A stretch of DNA of 7,534 nucleotides from assembly GCA_016927095.1 (NCBI GenBank), contig JAFGNI010000087.1, positions 1 through 7,534 on the forward strand, written 5' to 3'. The notes under the pieces were generated by a model, which did no database searches, had not been told where the DNA came from, and was given only the letters and a program-made list of their open reading frames with translations. The position numbers and the translations under genes are program-made. Below are positions 5,220 to 7,534 of the stretch, piece by piece (position 1 is the first letter of the stretch; every line of letters begins with the position of its first letter). The stretch comes from Anaerolineae bacterium (GTDB lineage Bacteria; Chloroflexota; Anaerolineae; B4-G1; SLSP01).

Positions 5220-7534
5220 ATGCGAACGCGATGGTTCAACGCTCTGACCTTGTTGGTCCTTTTGTTGGGCATGGTGTCACCCCAGACGGCACTTGCCGGT
5301 CCCGCCAAGGTGCCGCCCGTCACAGTACCATCCTCCCTCGACGCACAGGAGACTTCCCCCGCAGAGATCGAGCAGGGACTGCTGGATCAACTGACCGTCG
5401 AGGACTCCGCAGATTTCGTCGTCGTCATGGCTGAGCAGGCAGACCTGAGCGCAGCCTACAGGGTTTCAGACTGGCACGATCGAGGCCGGTACGTCTACGA
5501 CACTCTGCGCAAGGTAGCAGAGCGCACGCAGGCGCCAGTCCTAGCGTACGCCAAGCGGCATGGCCTGGCCTATCAGGCCTTCTTCACGACGAACAGTGTC
5601 CACATTCAGCGCGGCACACTACGTGCCGCTCAAGATATCGCTCTCATGCCCGGTGTGATGATCATCCGTGCACCCAAGGTGATGCAGGTCGACAAGGCGG
5701 CACTCGAGGCGCAGCAGGCCCAGGCGACAACTTCCTTTGGCTGGAATCTGGATGCGCTGGAGCCCGACAGTGGGCTGTATGGTATGCAGGCAGCCCAGGT
5801 GTGGAACCAGTATGGCGTCAGAGGCAATGGTATCGTCGTCGCCAACATCGATACTGGCGTGACTTACCAACACGAGGCGCTGAATCGCCAGTACCGTGGC
5901 AATCTCGGCAGCTCCTACGAGCACGACTTCAGCTGGTACGCGCCGACCTCCGATGCAGCGGCACAGTGCGGCGGCGATGCGGCAACATCGCCCTGTGACT
6001 CCGACGGTCACGGATCCGGTACCGCCGGCATCATGGTCGGTGAGACCGCCGACCTCACCGAGCAGCTCGGCGTCGCCCCCGCAGCGGAATGGATCGCGTG
6101 CATGGGCTGTGATCTCTATGGCCCCGGCGGAGCCGGCGGCTGCTCAGAGGCGGCGCTGACCGGATGCGCCGACTGGATGGTCGCCCCCTGTCCCATCGGC
6201 GCCGATCCTGGCGACCCAAGCTGTGACCCCGATATGCGCCCCAACATCGTCAACAACTCGTGGGGCGGCACCGGCGGTGATGACTGGTATCGCGGCTATA
6301 TTCAGGCCTGGACCGCTGCCGGCATCTTCCCCGCATTCTCCGCCGGCAACACGGTGGGGTGTGCGGCGGTCGGATCGCCCGGCGACAACCCGGAGGCCTT
6401 CGGGACGGCGGCCCACAACAGCACGGGCCAGAATCTCTACGCAGGTGGCCCCAGTGTATTCTTCCCCAATCCCAGCTGCGATCCCGATGCGCATGAGGTG
6501 GATCCGCATCTGAACGCGCCCACCTACGGGCGCACCGCCAGCGAGGTCCCAGGGGGTTATTACAACATCGGCGGCACCTCCGGTGCAAGCCCGCACACGG
6601 CGGGCGCAGTTGCCCTGATCTGGTCGGCGAATCCGGCGTTGATCGGCGACATCGACACCACCTTCACACTCCTCGAACAGAGCGCCGATCGCAGTTCGAC
6701 GCAGCCTTGGCGTGAGGGCACCTGCGACAAGCCCGCCTGTGCCGGTGCCGATCCCTATCCGAACTACTGCTACGGATGGGGCTACCTGGACGCGTTAGCC
6801 GCTGTCGATGAAGCCATGGCGATGGCCGACAACGGCATACTTGCGGGAACGATCACGGAGACCGGTACCGGGACACCCATTGCCGATGCCCAGGTAATGG
6901 CGACCCTCAGCGTGACCCGCAGTTGGCAGACCACGACGGACGCCCGGGGCGAGTACGCGATAGCTGTGTTCAGCGGTGCGTATACGGTAGACGCGTGGAA
7001 GTACGGCTATCTGCCGGTCCAGGTCACTGGTGTCGACGTGACAACAGATATGACCACCACGTTGGACCTCGAGCTGCCGCAGGCGACTTACTACACCGTC
7101 GACGGCACCGTTACCGATGCCAACACCGGATGGCCCCTCTATGCCCAGATCGATATCGCCGGCTATCCGGCCAGCCCTGTGTGGACTGACCCTGAGACCG
7201 GCGCCTATAGCGTCGATCTAGCTGAGGGCGTGGACTACGTCTTCACCGTCAGCGCGTGGGTCGACGGCTATGAACCGGCTTCACGTTCCGTCAGTGCGCT
7301 CACCGCTGACCGTACCGAGGATTTCGCGCTGGACGCAGAAGCCTCGTGTACGGCGCCCGGCTACGCGTTTGTTGACGGCGTCTTCCAGTCGTTCGAGGGC
7401 TCGTTCCCACCGGCAGCTTGGACCGTCGTGAACAACGGTGGGCAATGCACGTGGGTCGGCAATGACCCCGGTGGCCGCGGCAATATGACTGGTGGCGCCG
7501 GCGCTTTCGCCATCGCCGATAGCGATGCCTGCGG
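5220..7534 (+). CDS. Secreted modular subtilisin-family (S8) protease, 3' end outside window
   Basis: Open from the ATG at 5220 to the right edge (771 codons, no stop). AGGAG at 5209-5213 supports the start. Residues 1-26 form a Sec signal peptide (RTR, a Leu-rich core, ALA before Gly27). Residues about 65-152 resemble an inhibitor-I9 propeptide of the bacillopeptidase-F kind (GRYVYDTLRKVAERTQAPVL). The peptidase domain, about 174-535, carries Asp211 (NIDTGV), His264 (DSDGHGSGTAG), oxyanion Asn377 (SAGN) and Ser454 (GGTSGASPHTAG). It has 13 cysteines (including 250, 259, 294, 297, 308, 316, 324, 335, 381, 420), suggesting disulfides in the exported enzyme. Two carboxypeptidase-regulatory-like beta domains follow (about 540-620 and 625-705), then the start of a choice-of-anchor-J/MAM-like module from about 723 (FEGSFPPAAWTVVN). 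It is likely an extracellular or surface endopeptidase; its substrate is unknown. Confidence 0.93.
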   Translation, partial: MRTRWFNALTLLVLLLGMVSPQTALAGPAKVPPVTVPSSLDAQETSPAEIEQGLLDQLTVEDSADFVVVMAEQADLSAAYRVSDWHDRGRYVYDTLRKVAERTQAPVLAYAKRHGLAYQAFFTTNSVHIQRGTLRAAQDIALMPGVMIIRAPKVMQVDKAALEAQQAQATTSFGWNLDALEPDSGLYGMQAAQVWNQYGVRGNGIVVANIDTGVTYQHEALNRQYRGNLGSSYEHDFSWYAPTSDAAAQCGGDAATSPCDSDGHGSGTAGIMVGETADLTEQLGVAPAAEWIACMGCDLYGPGGAGGCSEAALTGCADWMVAPCPIGADPGDPSCDPDMRPNIVNNSWGGTGGDDWYRGYIQAWTAAGIFPAFSAGNTVGCAAVGSPGDNPEAFGTAAHNSTGQNLYAGGPSVFFPNPSCDPDAHEVDPHLNAPTYGRTASEVPGGYYNIGGTSGASPHTAGAVALIWSANPALIGDIDTTFTLLEQSADRSSTQPWREGTCDKPACAGADPYPNYCYGWGYLDALAAVDEAMAMADNGILAGTITETGTGTPIADAQVMATLSVTRSWQTTTDARGEYAIAVFSGAYTVDAWKYGYLPVQVTGVDVTTDMTTTLDLELPQATYYTVDGTVTDANTGWPLYAQIDIAGYPASPVWTDPETGAYSVDLAEGVDYVFTVSAWVDGYEPASRSVSALTADRTEDFALDAEASCTAPGYAFVDGVFQSFEGSFPPAAWTVVNNGGQCTWVGNDPGGRGNMTGGAGAFAIADSDAC

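Noticed and set aside
5135..5434. Possible 99-codon gene overlapping the protease start
   Set aside because: It runs out of frame through the signal-peptide and propeptide region of the protease, and its tail is Arg-rich, as expected for a shadow frame.

Overview
The window is GC-rich (roughly 60-65 % by eye) bacterial chromosomal DNA with purine-rich Shine-Dalgarno sites, sigma70-type promoters and densely packed genes. I see no mobile element, integrase, CRISPR array, tRNA or rRNA. The lineage cannot be fixed from the sequence. The two rRNA-type methyltransferase homologues (RlmJ-like and RlmM-like) recall Proteobacteria. The secreted subtilase, with its bacillopeptidase-F-like prodomain and C-terminal carboxypeptidase-regulatory-like and anchor-type modules, is also common in Chloroflexota and other environmental bacteria. 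I therefore call it only a GC-rich, probably uncultured bacterium.

Layout, left to right: (1) The 3' three quarters of a type-B carboxylesterase gene (2-1177, +), cut by the left edge. (2) A 261-bp spacer, then a probable three-gene operon on the plus strand: an AlkD-like DNA-alkylation-repair (HEAT-repeat glycosylase) protein (1439-2119), a YbhB/YbcL-type PEBP protein overlapping it by an ATGA junction (2116-2598), and a divergent RlmJ-like methyltransferase (2633-3505). (3) A convergent spacer with an 8-bp perfect hairpin. (4) An RlmM-like (FtsJ-fold) 2'-O-methyltransferase on the minus strand (3652-4713) with an intact K-D-K-E tetrad. (5) A roughly 500-bp divergent control region (4714-5219) with a sigma70 promoter on each strand, palindromes overlapping both -35 boxes, a 64-nt inverted repeat in the methyltransferase leader, and a long hairpin-containing leader in front of the last gene. 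(6) A secreted modular subtilisin-family protease (5220 to the right edge, +), still open at the window end.

The central genes act on nucleic acids: base-excision repair of alkylated DNA and two putative rRNA methyltransferases. The flanking genes are an esterase and an exported protease. No single new multi-gene defence or metabolic system is evident. The parts most worth a second look are the RlmJ homologue whose DPPY catalytic motif has become DPYA, and the structured divergent control region between the RlmM-like gene and the protease.
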